Under the pieces are notes generated by a model. The model did no database searches. It was not told the origin of the DNA and worked only from the letters and a program-made list of their open reading frames with translations. Of a stretch of DNA of 64,000 bases, positions 53,867 through 62,176 are shown in pieces. The stretch lies in the NCBI RefSeq assembly GCF_004614235.1, contig NZ_SPVH01000007.1:248001-312000 (forward strand), given 5' to 3'. This stretch comes from Brevundimonas intermedia. Its GTDB lineage: Bacteria > Pseudomonadota > Alphaproteobacteria > Caulobacterales > Caulobacteraceae. The position numbers and the translations under genes were made by a program. The stretch's first letter is position 1. Every line of letters begins with the position of its first letter.

Positions 53867-54460
53867 ATGAAATATCTCGCCATCGCCAGCGTCGCCTCGC
53901 TGGCCCTTCTCGCCGCCTGCAACCAGGGTGGCGACAGCGCCGCCCAGAACACCAGCGAAGCCGTCAACGCGACCCAGGACGCCACCTCCGGCGTCGTCGG
54001 CCAGACCTCCGCCATGACCATGGGCGCCAACACGGTCGACGGCTTCGTCACCGGCCTGGGCACCGGCAACATGTATGAGCTGGAAGCCGCCAAGATCGCC
54101 GCCGCCAAATCCACCAACGCCGACGTCAAGGCGCTGGCCGCCATGATCACCAAGGATCACACGGCTGCGGGTGAGAAGCTTGGAACGGCGGCGGCCGCTG
54201 CGCCCAACGTCGCTATCCCGACCGCTCTGGACGAGCGTCGCAAGGGTCTGATCGACAATCTGAACGCCGCCACGCCGGGCGATTTCGACAAGGTCTATCT
54301 GGACCAGCAGGTCGCCGCTCATAATGAGACCCTGACGCTGCTCAACGGCTTTGACGACAATACAGACGCGCCCGCGCTCGCGACCCTGGCTCGCGAACTG
54401 ATCGCGCCTGTCACGGCCCATCGTGACCGCGCCCAAGCGCTGCTTGATGCGATGAACTAG
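53867..54460 (+). CDS. DUF4142 family lipoprotein
   Basis: The 197-residue protein has a lipobox LLAAC (Cys18), a Ser/Thr/Gln-rich linker and a helical DUF4142 (ferritin-like) domain from about residue 55, with the pattern YELEAAKIAAAKSTNADVKALAAMITKDHT and a second AHNETLTLLNGF helix. Such proteins are periplasmic and often abundant under stress, but have no established reaction. A GGGAGACTG ribosome site precedes the ATG. It is transcribed alone. Confidence 0.9.
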   Translation: MKYLAIASVASLALLAACNQGGDSAAQNTSEAVNATQDATSGVVGQTSAMTMGANTVDGFVTGLGTGNMYELEAAKIAAAKSTNADVKALAAMITKDHTAAGEKLGTAAAAAPNVAIPTALDERRKGLIDNLNAATPGDFDKVYLDQQVAAHNETLTLLNGFDDNTDAPALATLARELIAPVTAHRDRAQALLDAMN

Positions 54461-54483
54461 CGAAAGCCGTCTATCGATCTTGG

Positions 54484-54514
54484 AAAGGCGGTCCCGAAAG
54501 GGGCCGCCTTTCTT
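54484..54514 (+). terminator. Rho-independent terminator after the DUF4142 gene
   Basis: AAAGGCGGTCCC pairs with GGGGCCGCCTTT (one G-U) around GAAA, followed by CTTGCGTTT. Confidence 0.8.
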
Positions 54515-54533
54515 GCGTTTGGCGAGGCGACGC

Positions 54534-54559
54534 TTGCTATTGCGGCCCATCCGGCCTAC
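54534..54559 (+). promoter_or_regulatory. Candidate promoter of rpsB-tsf
   Basis: TTGCTA (54534-54539) and GCCTAC (54554-54559) are 14 bases apart, close to the Caulobacter housekeeping spacing, and would start a transcript near 54566 with a leader of about 120 bases. Confidence 0.4.
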
Positions 54560-54565
54560 ACGGCC

Positions 54566-54638
54566 CCCGCATTTCGCAACGCGGGTGAGGCGCGTCTCTG
54601 GGAGAAATCCTGAGACGCACCATTCCGAGGGTCGTCGG
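54566..54638 (+). promoter_or_regulatory. Structured 5' leader of rpsB
   Basis: Three hairpins follow each other: CCCGC/GCGGG (54566-54585), GCGTCTC/GAGACGC (54592-54618, perfect 7 bp) and CCGA/TCGG (54625-54638). In E. coli S2 represses its own mRNA through the leader, so this could be an S2-binding element. That function is inferred. Confidence 0.45.
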
Positions 54639-54687
54639 ACCTTTAATCCCCCGCGCCACGTTTGATCGGAAAAAGGACTGAACGATC

Positions 54688-55596
54688 ATGGCTTTGCCAG
54701 AATTCTCGATGCGCACCCTGCTTGAAGCAGGCGCTCACTTCGGCCACCAGACGCACCGCTGGAACCCGAAGATGGACCGCTACATCTTCGGCTCGCGCTC
54801 GAACATCCACATCATCGACCTGTCGCAGACGATGCCCCTGTTCCACCAGGCGCTGGTGGCCGTGCGCGAAGTCGCCGCTAAGGGCGGCCGCGTCCTGTTC
54901 GTCGGCACCAAGCGCCAAGCCGCAGAGCCGGTCGCCGAAGCCGCCAAGCGCTGCGCCCAGTACTACATGAACAACCGTTGGCTCGGCGGCACGCTGACCA
55001 ACTGGCGCACCGTCTCGGGCTCGATCGCCCGTCTGCGCGAACTGGAAGGCATCCTTGAGAACGGCGGCGAAGGCCGCGTCAAGAAGGAGCTGCTGAACCT
55101 GGAGCGCGAGAAGGACAAGCTGGAATTGTCGCTGGGCGGCATCAAGGATATGGGTTCGATTCCGGACATCATGTTCGTGATCGACACCAATAAGGAAGCG
55201 ATCGCGATCCAGGAAGCCCGCAAGCTGAACATCCCGATCATCGCCATCCTGGACACCAACTCGGATCCGGACGGCATCACCTATCCGGTCCCCGGCAACG
55301 ACGACGCCGCCCGCGCCATCCAGACCTACTGCGACCTGATCGCCGACGCCGTCCTGGACGGCCTGGCCGCCGGCGCCTCCGCCTCGGGCGTGGACCTGGG
55401 TGCTGCGATCAATCCGGAAGAGCCCATGCTGCGTGAAGCCTCGACCCCTGTCGAAGCCGACGCCGCTCCGGCCGGCACGGAATCGGTCGCCGCCGAGCTG
55501 GAAGACGCTGCTGAACCGGCTGTCGCCGACGAAGCTGCGCAAGCCGCCACTTCGGAAGCGAACGACGCCGTCGAAACCGAGAAGGCCGCAGTCTGA
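54688..55596 (+). CDS. rpsB: 30S ribosomal protein S2
   Basis: The 302-residue protein has the S2 core: [22 protein letters not shown], the [11 protein letters not shown] segment, [15 protein letters not shown] and [18 protein letters not shown]. The core ends near residue 240, and a roughly 60-residue Ala/Glu-rich acidic tail follows that E. coli S2 lacks; similar tails occur in other alphaproteobacteria. An AAAAAGGA site precedes the ATG. It leads the rpsB-tsf-pyrH-frr group. Confidence 0.97.
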   Translation: MALPEFSMRTLLEAGAHFGHQTHRWNPKMDRYIFGSRSNIHIIDLSQTMPLFHQALVAVREVAAKGGRVLFVGTKRQAAEPVAEAAKRCAQYYMNNRWLGGTLTNWRTVSGSIARLRELEGILENGGEGRVKKELLNLEREKDKLELSLGGIKDMGSIPDIMFVIDTNKEAIAIQEARKLNIPIIAILDTNSDPDGITYPVPGNDDAARAIQTYCDLIADAVLDGLAAGASASGVDLGAAINPEEPMLREASTPVEADAAPAGTESVAAELEDAAEPAVADEAAQAATSEANDAVETEKAAV

Positions 55597-55650
55597 GACT
55601 GTCCCTTGGCCTTCCCGCGTTAAGGTGAAGGCCGTGCGTTGAACTGACAC

Positions 55651-55677
55651 ACGGCCGGGCTAAATCAGCCCGGCCGT
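55651..55677 (+). other. Perfect 11-bp hairpin between rpsB and tsf
   Basis: ACGGCCGGGCT (55651-55661) pairs fully with 55667-55677 around AAATC. Only TCCCA follows, not a T-run, so it is more likely a processing, stability or attenuation element than a full terminator. It lies 33 bases before the tsf start. Confidence 0.7.
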
Positions 55678-55709
55678 TCCCACATACGAAATCCCCCAAG
55701 GAGAAGAAC

Positions 55710-56651
55710 ATGGCCGAGATCACTGCCGCCCTCGTGAAGGAACTTCGCGAGCGTTCGGGCGTCGGCATGATGGACTGCAAGAAGGCGCTGGTCGAAAACG
55801 ACGGCAACATCGAAGCATCGATCGACTGGCTGCGCGCCAAGGGCCTGTCCAAAGCCGCCAAGAAGGCCGACCGCGTCGCCGCTGAAGGCCTGGTTGCCGT
55901 CGCGTCCAAGGAAGACGGCAAGGGCGAAGTCGCCGCCGCCATCGAGTTCAACGCGGAAACCGACTTCGTCGCCCGCAACGAACTGTTCCAGAACGCCGCC
56001 AAGTCGTTCGCCCAACTGGGTCTGGACCACCACTCGGTCGAAGCCCTGCACGGCGCCGAACTGGAAGCCGGCAAGACGGTCCAGGACGAAGTGACCAACA
56101 TGATCGCCACCATCGGCGAGAACATGCAACTGCGCCGCGCCGCCCGCCTGTCGGTTTCGGAAGGCGTCGTCTCGACCTACGTCCACAACGCGGTTTCGCC
56201 GGGCGTGGGCCGTATCGGCGTGCTGGTGGCTCTGGAAGGCGAGGGCGACAAGACTGCGCTTCGCGAACTGGGCCGCAAGATCGCCATGCACGTTGCAGCG
56301 ACCGCTCCGCTGTCGCTGAACACCGACGACCTGGACCCGGCCGCCATCGAGAAGGAACGCACCGTTCTGACCGAAAAGGCCAAGGAAGAAGGTCGCCCGG
56401 AAGCCATGATCGCCAAGATCGTGGAAGGTCAGATCAACAAGTTCCAGAAGGACGTGGTGCTGTCCAAGCAGCCGTTCGTCATGGATCCGGACGTGACCAT
56501 CGAACAACTGGTCGCCAACTCGGCCAAGGAACTGGGCTCCTCCAACCTGCACCTGGCCGGCTTCGTCCGCCTGGCGCTGGGTGAAGGCGTCGAGAAGGTC
56601 GAAGGTCCCGACTTCGCGTCGGAAGTCGCCTCCATGATGGGCGGCAACTAA
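55710..56651 (+). CDS. tsf: Elongation factor Ts
   Basis: The 313-residue factor releases GDP from EF-Tu. The N-terminal UBA-like part holds [19 protein letters not shown], and the core holds the TDFVARNE motif that inserts next to the EF-Tu nucleotide site. The rest forms the two subdomains, ending in the LALGEGVEK helix region. AAGGAGAAG precedes the ATG. Confidence 0.97.
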   Translation: MAEITAALVKELRERSGVGMMDCKKALVENDGNIEASIDWLRAKGLSKAAKKADRVAAEGLVAVASKEDGKGEVAAAIEFNAETDFVARNELFQNAAKSFAQLGLDHHSVEALHGAELEAGKTVQDEVTNMIATIGENMQLRRAARLSVSEGVVSTYVHNAVSPGVGRIGVLVALEGEGDKTALRELGRKIAMHVAATAPLSLNTDDLDPAAIEKERTVLTEKAKEEGRPEAMIAKIVEGQINKFQKDVVLSKQPFVMDPDVTIEQLVANSAKELGSSNLHLAGFVRLALGEGVEKVEGPDFASEVASMMGGN

Positions 56652-56658
56652 GAAATCT

Positions 56659-56681
56659 TCCCCTCATTCGTGAGGGTTTTG
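56659..56681 (+). terminator. Terminator after tsf
   Basis: CCCTCA-TTCG-TGAGGG forms a six-bp stem with a UUCG tetraloop, followed by TTTTG. The stem is short, so read-through into pyrH is possible. Confidence 0.7.
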
Positions 56682-56778
56682 TATCAGAAGGGCGCGTTCG
56701 GCTTTGATGGCCGGCGCGCCTTTCGTCTATAAGAAGTCGCCTGATTCAATGGCGCCGCAGTCAAACGGACCTTCCCGC

Positions 56779-57513
56779 ATGCCCGACGCCACCTCGACCT
56801 TCCGCTACAAACGCGTCCTGCTGAAGGTTTCCGGCGAGGTGCTGATGGGCGATCAGTCGTTCGGCGTCGATATGAAGACGGTGGATGCGGTCGCCAAGGC
56901 CGTCGCGGACGTGGCGGCGGAAGGTGTCGAGATCTGCCTGGTGATCGGCGGCGGCAACATCTTCCGCGGCCTGTCCAAGGCCGCGGCGGGTATGGAGCGC
57001 TCACAGGCCGACTATATGGGCATGCTGGCGACCATCATGAACGCCCTGGCGATGCAGTCAGCGCTGGAGAAGATCGGCGTCTCGACCCGGGTACAGAGCG
57101 CCATTCCCATGGCCGCCATCGCCGAACCGTACATCCGCCGTCGCGCCCTGCGTCATCTGGAAAAGGGCCGTGTCGTGATCTTCGCCGCCGGCGTCGGCGC
57201 GCCCTTCTTCACGACAGACTCGGGCGCGGCCCTGCGCGCCGCCGAAATGGGCTGCGACGCCTTGCTGAAGGGCACCAGCGTGGACGGCGTCTATACCGCC
57301 GACCCCAAGAAAGACCCGACCGCCACCCGCTATGAAACCCTGACCTATCAGGACGTCCTGGCCAAGGACCTGCGGGTCATGGATGCCTCGGCCATCGCCA
57401 TGATGCGCGACACGGGCATACCGATCGTGGTCTTCTCCATTCGGGAAGAAAACTCGCTGCGCCGGACCCTGACCGGCGAAGGCACGTTCACGGTCATTCA
57501 GGACGTCGCTTGA
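56779..57513 (+). CDS. pyrH: Uridylate kinase (UMP kinase)
   Basis: The 244-residue hexameric kinase makes UDP from [17 protein letters not shown] binds ATP phosphates, [10 protein letters not shown] follows, and MASRSQADY-like [21 protein letters not shown] and the [25 protein letters not shown] segment are family marks. I chose the ATG at 56779 because the family core begins ten residues later. Starts at 56749 and 56704 are also open. frr follows after 39 bases. Confidence 0.95.
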   Translation: MPDATSTFRYKRVLLKVSGEVLMGDQSFGVDMKTVDAVAKAVADVAAEGVEICLVIGGGNIFRGLSKAAAGMERSQADYMGMLATIMNALAMQSALEKIGVSTRVQSAIPMAAIAEPYIRRRALRHLEKGRVVIFAAGVGAPFFTTDSGAALRAAEMGCDALLKGTSVDGVYTADPKKDPTATRYETLTYQDVLAKDLRVMDASAIAMMRDTGIPIVVFSIREENSLRRTLTGEGTFTVIQDVA

Positions 57514-57552
57514 ACGTCTGCGTGACCAGGAAAGACAAGAGAGACCAAGACC

Positions 57553-58110
57553 ATGGCAAAGCCTGAACTGAAGACCTATCGAGACCGCATGGAGCGGTCG
57601 GTCACCGCCCTGAAGGAAGAGTTCAGCGGCCTGCGCACCGGACGCGCCAATGCGGGCCTTCTGGAGCCTGTGCGGGTCGAGGCCTATGGCTCGGCGTCGC
57701 CGCTGAGCGCCGTCGCCGCCATCAGCGTGCCCGAGCCGCGCATGATCAGCGTCAATGTCTGGGACAAGGGCATGGTCGTCGCGGTCGAAAAGGCGATCCG
57801 CAACGCCAACCTGGGCCTGAACCCCATCGTCGACGGCCAGACGCTGCGCATCCCTGTGCCGCCCCTGACCGAGGAACGCCGCAAGGATCTGGTCAAGCTG
57901 GCCGGCAAATACACCGAGCAGCAGAAGATTTCGGTCCGCAACGTCCGTCGCGACGCCAACGACGACCTGAAGAAGGCCGAGAAGGCCGGCGAGATCAGCC
58001 AGGACGAACAGAAGAAGATGGAGACCGAGGTTCAGAAGGAAACCGACGCGGCCATCAAGCGCATCGACGAGGCCTTGAAGACCAAGGAACAAGAGATCAT
58101 GCAGGTCTAG
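57553..58110 (+). CDS. frr: Ribosome recycling factor
   Basis: The 185-residue factor, with EF-G, splits the post-termination ribosome. [44 protein letters not shown] and the [25 protein letters not shown] segment define the three-helix bundle and its inserted domain. Length is exact for the family. Confidence 0.97.
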   Translation: MAKPELKTYRDRMERSVTALKEEFSGLRTGRANAGLLEPVRVEAYGSASPLSAVAAISVPEPRMISVNVWDKGMVVAVEKAIRNANLGLNPIVDGQTLRIPVPPLTEERRKDLVKLAGKYTEQQKISVRNVRRDANDDLKKAEKAGEISQDEQKKMETEVQKETDAAIKRIDEALKTKEQEIMQV

Positions 58111-58146
58111 TCGAAACGGCTTGGCCCTAAAGGGATCACACCACAG

Positions 58147-58920
58147 ATGACGGCAGACAGCGCCGCGCCTTCAGGCCAAAGCCCAAAGGAACGGGGCCCG
58201 GATGGGCCTCGCCATGTCGCCATCATCATGGACGGCAACGGGCGCTGGGCGCAGGCACGCGGCCTGCCGCGGGCGCTGGGCCATCGCGAGGGCGTGCAGG
58301 CCTTGAAGCGCACGATCCAGGCGGCGCCGGACCTGGGCATCGACTGTCTGACCGTGTTCGGCTTCTCGACCGAGAACTGGAGCCGACCGGAAGACGAGGT
58401 GTCGGACCTGATGGGGCTGGTGCGGACCTATGTCGCCAGCGATCTGGCGCGCCTGACCAAGGCGGGTGTGCGCCTGAAGATCCTGGGCCGTCGCGAAGGC
58501 CTGCCTGCAGACATCGCCGCCATCATCGAAAGAGCCGAGGCCCAGACGGCGCATAACGACCGCTTTCTGCTGCAGGTCGCCTTCAACTATGGCGGACGGG
58601 CCGATCTGGTGGACGCCGCCCGTCGCCACATGGAGCGGGTGCTGGCTGGCGAAACGGTCGAGCCGATCACCGAGGCGGTCCTGACCTCGGGGCTGGCGAC
58701 GGCGGGTTCGCCGCCGCTGGACCTGATCGTCCGCACGTCCGGCGAGCAGCGCCTGTCGAACTTCCTGCTGTGGGAAGCCGCGTATGCGGAACTGGTGTTC
58801 CAGGACATTCTGTGGCCCGACTATGGACCCAAGGCGCTGGCCGAGGCGATCTCGACCTTCGGTCAACGTGATCGTCGCTATGGCGGCCGTGTGGTCGCGC
58901 CTGAGCGCGCGACGGCCTGA
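58147..58920 (+). CDS. uppS: Undecaprenyl diphosphate synthase (isoprenyl transferase)
   Basis: The 257-residue cis-prenyltransferase builds the C55 carrier for peptidoglycan and other envelope polymers. The diphosphate-binding IIMDGNGRWAQARGLPR loop with its catalytic aspartate, FGFSTENWSRP, and the terminal RTSGEQRLSNFLLWEAAYAELVF are all present. Its stop overlaps the cdsA start. Confidence 0.96.
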   Translation: MTADSAAPSGQSPKERGPDGPRHVAIIMDGNGRWAQARGLPRALGHREGVQALKRTIQAAPDLGIDCLTVFGFSTENWSRPEDEVSDLMGLVRTYVASDLARLTKAGVRLKILGRREGLPADIAAIIERAEAQTAHNDRFLLQVAFNYGGRADLVDAARRHMERVLAGETVEPITEAVLTSGLATAGSPPLDLIVRTSGEQRLSNFLLWEAAYAELVFQDILWPDYGPKALAEAISTFGQRDRRYGGRVVAPERATA

Positions 58921-59738
58921 TGGCGGTCAAGGGGCGTGACATTGCGTTGAGGGCCGCTTCCGCCGCCGTGCTGGCGCCGGCTGCTGTCGCTGCGACCTGG
59001 TTTGGAGGCGTTTGGTTCCTGGCGCTGGTCGTCGTCGCCGCCGTCGTTCTCGCTTTCGAATGGGGCGCAATGAGCGCGCCAAGAGCGCCGCGCCCGATCG
59101 GCTTGGCCGTCGCTCTTGCAGTCGTAGCCTCCGTCGTCAGCGCCTACTTCGGCGTCATGTCGGTGGCTTTTGTCACCCTGGTATTCGGCGCCGCGGCTGC
59201 AGGCCTGCTCGCCCGCAAGCGCGGACAACAGGCGGTCGATGCCGCCTACGGCGTGCTTTATCTCGGCTGGCCTTCAATCCTGCTGATCTGGCTACGGGAC
59301 GGCGAGAGCCCGGTGGGTCTCCATTGGACGGCGCTGGTCTTCGCCGTGACCTGGTCGGCGGATATTCTGGCCTATCTGGCAGGGTCTACGTTCGGCGGTC
59401 CCAAGCTTTGGCCGCGCTATTCGCCCAACAAGACTTGGTCGGGCTTCATAGGCGGTATCCTGGCGGGGGCGGTGGCCGGCGCCGCCATGACTGCGTGGTT
59501 CGACATGGGCCGGCTTACCATATTCTGGGGTGCGATTCTGGGGCTGGCGGCGGCGCTGGCGACCATGGCCGGCGACCTGTGGGAATCGGGCCTGAAGCGT
59601 CGGTTTGGGGTCAAGGACGCGGGCAATACCATTCCCGGCCATGGCGGGCTGTTGGACCGAGTTGATGGCCTGATGTTCGCCGTCGTCGTGGTCGCGGCCG
59701 GACGGTTGATCGTCCTGTTGCTGGAGCGCGGCGCGTGA
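58920..59738 (+). CDS. cdsA: Phosphatidate cytidylyltransferase
   Basis: The 272-residue membrane enzyme makes CDP-diacylglycerol for phospholipid synthesis. It has about eight hydrophobic segments and the signature near the C-terminus, [33 protein letters not shown], given here in overlapping parts, along with [18 protein letters not shown]. It lies between uppS and dxr, overlapping both by one to four bases. Confidence 0.95.
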   Translation: MAVKGRDIALRAASAAVLAPAAVAATWFGGVWFLALVVVAAVVLAFEWGAMSAPRAPRPIGLAVALAVVASVVSAYFGVMSVAFVTLVFGAAAAGLLARKRGQQAVDAAYGVLYLGWPSILLIWLRDGESPVGLHWTALVFAVTWSADILAYLAGSTFGGPKLWPRYSPNKTWSGFIGGILAGAVAGAAMTAWFDMGRLTIFWGAILGLAAALATMAGDLWESGLKRRFGVKDAGNTIPGHGGLLDRVDGLMFAVVVVAAGRLIVLLLERGA

Positions 59739-60931
59739 TCCGGCGTCGCGTCACGGTCCTGGGCTCGACTGGATCGGTCGGCGCCTCGACGCTGGACCTG
59801 ATGGCTCAGGCCGAAGCAACGGGCACAGGCGTTTTCGAGGTCGAGGCGCTGACCGGCGGGGCGAACATCGCCAAATTGGCCGAACAGGCGCGGCGCTGGC
59901 GTCCGAAACTGGCGGTCACGGCCGATCCGGCGCGACTGGACGCGTTGCGAGACGCCTTGGCAGGAACGGACATCGCGGTCGCCGCCGGCGACGCCGCCAT
60001 CGTCGAGGCTGCGACGCGGCCGGTCGATTGGATCATGGCCGCCATCGTGGGTGCGGCGGGACTGAAGTCGGCCTGGGCGGCGGCGGCCACCGGCGCGACC
60101 CTGGCGCTGGCCAACAAGGAAAGCCTGGTCTGCTGCGGCCCGGCGCTGATCGAGCGGGTCAAGCGGGCAGGGGGGCGGCTGATTCCGGTCGATTCCGAGC
60201 ATTCGGCCATCTTCCAGGTCTTTCCCGCCGACGCGCCCGAGCAGGTGTCCAGGCTGATCCTGACCGCATCGGGCGGGCCTTTCCGACAGACCCCGCGCGA
60301 CCAGATGACCGGCATCACGCCCGAACAGGCGGTGGCGCATCCGAACTGGAGCATGGGAGCCAAGATTTCGGTCGATAGCGCCACCATGGCCAACAAGGGC
60401 CTGGAGATGATCGAGGCGGCCTATCTGTTCGATATGCCGCAGGAGCGAATCGACGTGGTGGTGCACCCCGAATCGATCATCCACAGCCTTGTGGAATATG
60501 TGGATGGTTCGACGCTGGCCCAGATGGGGCCGCCGGACATGCGTACGCCCATCGCCTGCGCCCTGGCCTGGCCTGACCGGATCGCCTGGCCGGCGCCCAG
60601 GCTGGACCTTGCGGCCCTGGGGCGGCTGACCTTCGAGGCGCCCGATCTGGCGCGCTTCCCGGCTCTGGATCTGGCCCGTCAGGCGTTGAAGGCGGGGGGC
60701 GCGACGCCCGCCGTGTTCAATGCGGCGAATGAGGTCGCGGCCTTCGCATTTCTTGACCGCAAGCTGGCCTTTCTCAATATTGCCGCAGTCGTCGCCGAAA
60801 CCCTTGAGCGTGCGACGAAAGCGGGGATGGCTTTCGGTTCTGGAGACGCCTGCGGCGCGGCCCTGTCGGTCGATGCCGAAACGCGTCGAATGGCCGAAAC
60901 CGTTATCGCCGGTCTTGCGAACGCGGCCTGA
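59735..60931 (+). CDS. dxr: 1-deoxy-D-xylulose 5-phosphate reductoisomerase
   Basis: The 398-residue enzyme catalyses the second step of the MEP isoprenoid pathway with NADPH and a divalent metal. The NADPH loop [23 protein letters not shown], the metal-site SEHSAIFQ and [18 protein letters not shown] are present. It starts with a GTG that overlaps the cdsA stop (GTGA). It supplies precursors used by UppS two genes upstream. Confidence 0.97.
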   Translation: MIRRRVTVLGSTGSVGASTLDLMAQAEATGTGVFEVEALTGGANIAKLAEQARRWRPKLAVTADPARLDALRDALAGTDIAVAAGDAAIVEAATRPVDWIMAAIVGAAGLKSAWAAAATGATLALANKESLVCCGPALIERVKRAGGRLIPVDSEHSAIFQVFPADAPEQVSRLILTASGGPFRQTPRDQMTGITPEQAVAHPNWSMGAKISVDSATMANKGLEMIEAAYLFDMPQERIDVVVHPESIIHSLVEYVDGSTLAQMGPPDMRTPIACALAWPDRIAWPAPRLDLAALGRLTFEAPDLARFPALDLARQALKAGGATPAVFNAANEVAAFAFLDRKLAFLNIAAVVAETLERATKAGMAFGSGDACGAALSVDAETRRMAETVIAGLANAA

Positions 60932-60958
60932 TAGCAGGCCAGGGGAGACGATTTTCGA

Positions 60959-62176
60959 ATGCTGGGCGTCCTGGGTCAGGTCCTGATCTCAATCGCCTCG
61001 TTCCTGCTGGTGCTGACGTTCATCGTCACCATCCATGAACTGGGTCACTTCCTCGTCGCGCGCGCCTTTGGCGTGAAGGTGGATCGTTTCGCGGTCGGCT
61101 TCGGCAAGGCCTTGTTCAGCCGCACCGATCGCCACGGCATCGAATGGCGGCTGGGTTGGCTGCCGCTTGGCGGATATGTGAAGTTCTCCGGCGACCTGGA
61201 CGCGTCCAGCGTGCCGGATAGGGCAGGGCTGGACGAACTGCGCCAGCGTGTGGTCGCCGAGCGCGGGCCGGGCGCCGAGCGCGACTATTTCCACTTCAAG
61301 CCCGTGTGGCAGCGCGCGTTGATCGTCGCCGCCGGGCCCATCGCCAACTTCATCCTGGCCATCACCATCTTTGCGGTCGTCTTCATGGCCGTGGGCGTGT
61401 CGTTGCGCCCTGCCCGCGTGGCTCAGGTTCAGGCGGGATCGCCCGCCGCCGCCGCCGGCTTCCAGGTCGGCGATTTGATCACCGACGTGAACGGCAAGCC
61501 CATCAAGGACGGTAGCGCGGTGACGCGCACCGTCATGCTGTCCACCGGCGATCCCGTCCGCTTCACCGTCGAGCGCGCTGGACGGCCCGTCGAACTGGTC
61601 GCGACGCCCGAACGCCGCGAAGAGAACGATCCTATCGCGGGACGCGTCAAGGTCGGCCGCATCGGTCTGGGCCTTGGGTCGTCGGCCGGCGATGTGCGCC
61701 ATGTCCGCTATGGCCCGGTCGGCGCCGTGGTCGAGGGCGTGCGCCAGACCGGCGACGTGATCGGCTCGACCCTGACCTATCTCGGGCGTCTGGTGACCGG
61801 TCGCGAGTCGGGCGATCAGTTCAGCGGACCGCTCGGCATCGCCAAGGCGACGGGGTCTCTGACGACCGCCGCGGTCGAGGCCAATCCGGCCCCCGGCGCC
61901 ATCGCGATCAACCTGATCCTGACCCTGACAACCTTGGCCGCCATACTTTCGATCGGAATCGGCTTTCTAAACCTTCTTCCCATCCCGATCCTCGACGGCG
62001 GGCATCTGCTTTTCTACGGCTACGAAGCCGTGGCCAGGCAGCCTGTGTCGGCGCGGTTCCAGGAGATGGGCTATCGTGCAGGCCTTGCGCTTTTGGCGGG
62101 ATTTATGTTGTTCGCGACGTGGAACGACCTACAGAAGCTCAACCTCTTCCAATTCCTCGGCGGGCTCGTCTCGTGA
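60959..62176 (+). CDS. rseP: RIP metalloprotease RseP
   Basis: The 405-residue site-2 protease cuts transmembrane anti-sigma factors and signal peptides. The zinc motif HELGH (His26, Glu27, His30) lies in helix 1, a PDZ domain covers about residues 145-220 (VQAGSPAAAAGFQVGDLI), and NLLPIPILDGGHL near the C-terminus supplies the third ligand. AGGGGAGA precedes the ATG. It is followed by bamA with a possible GTGA overlap. Confidence 0.97.
   Translation: MLGVLGQVLISIASFLLVLTFIVTIHELGHFLVARAFGVKVDRFAVGFGKALFSRTDRHGIEWRLGWLPLGGYVKFSGDLDASSVPDRAGLDELRQRVVAERGPGAERDYFHFKPVWQRALIVAAGPIANFILAITIFAVVFMAVGVSLRPARVAQVQAGSPAAAAGFQVGDLITDVNGKPIKDGSAVTRTVMLSTGDPVRFTVERAGRPVELVATPERREENDPIAGRVKVGRIGLGLGSSAGDVRHVRYGPVGAVVEGVRQTGDVIGSTLTYLGRLVTGRESGDQFSGPLGIAKATGSLTTAAVEANPAPGAIAINLILTLTTLAAILSIGIGFLNLLPIPILDGGHLLFYGYEAVARQPVSARFQEMGYRAGLALLAGFMLFATWNDLQKLNLFQFLGGLVS

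Noticed and set aside
55651..55677. Standard Rho-independent terminator after rpsB
   Set aside because: The stem is strong but only TCCCA follows, and tsf is expected on the same transcript.
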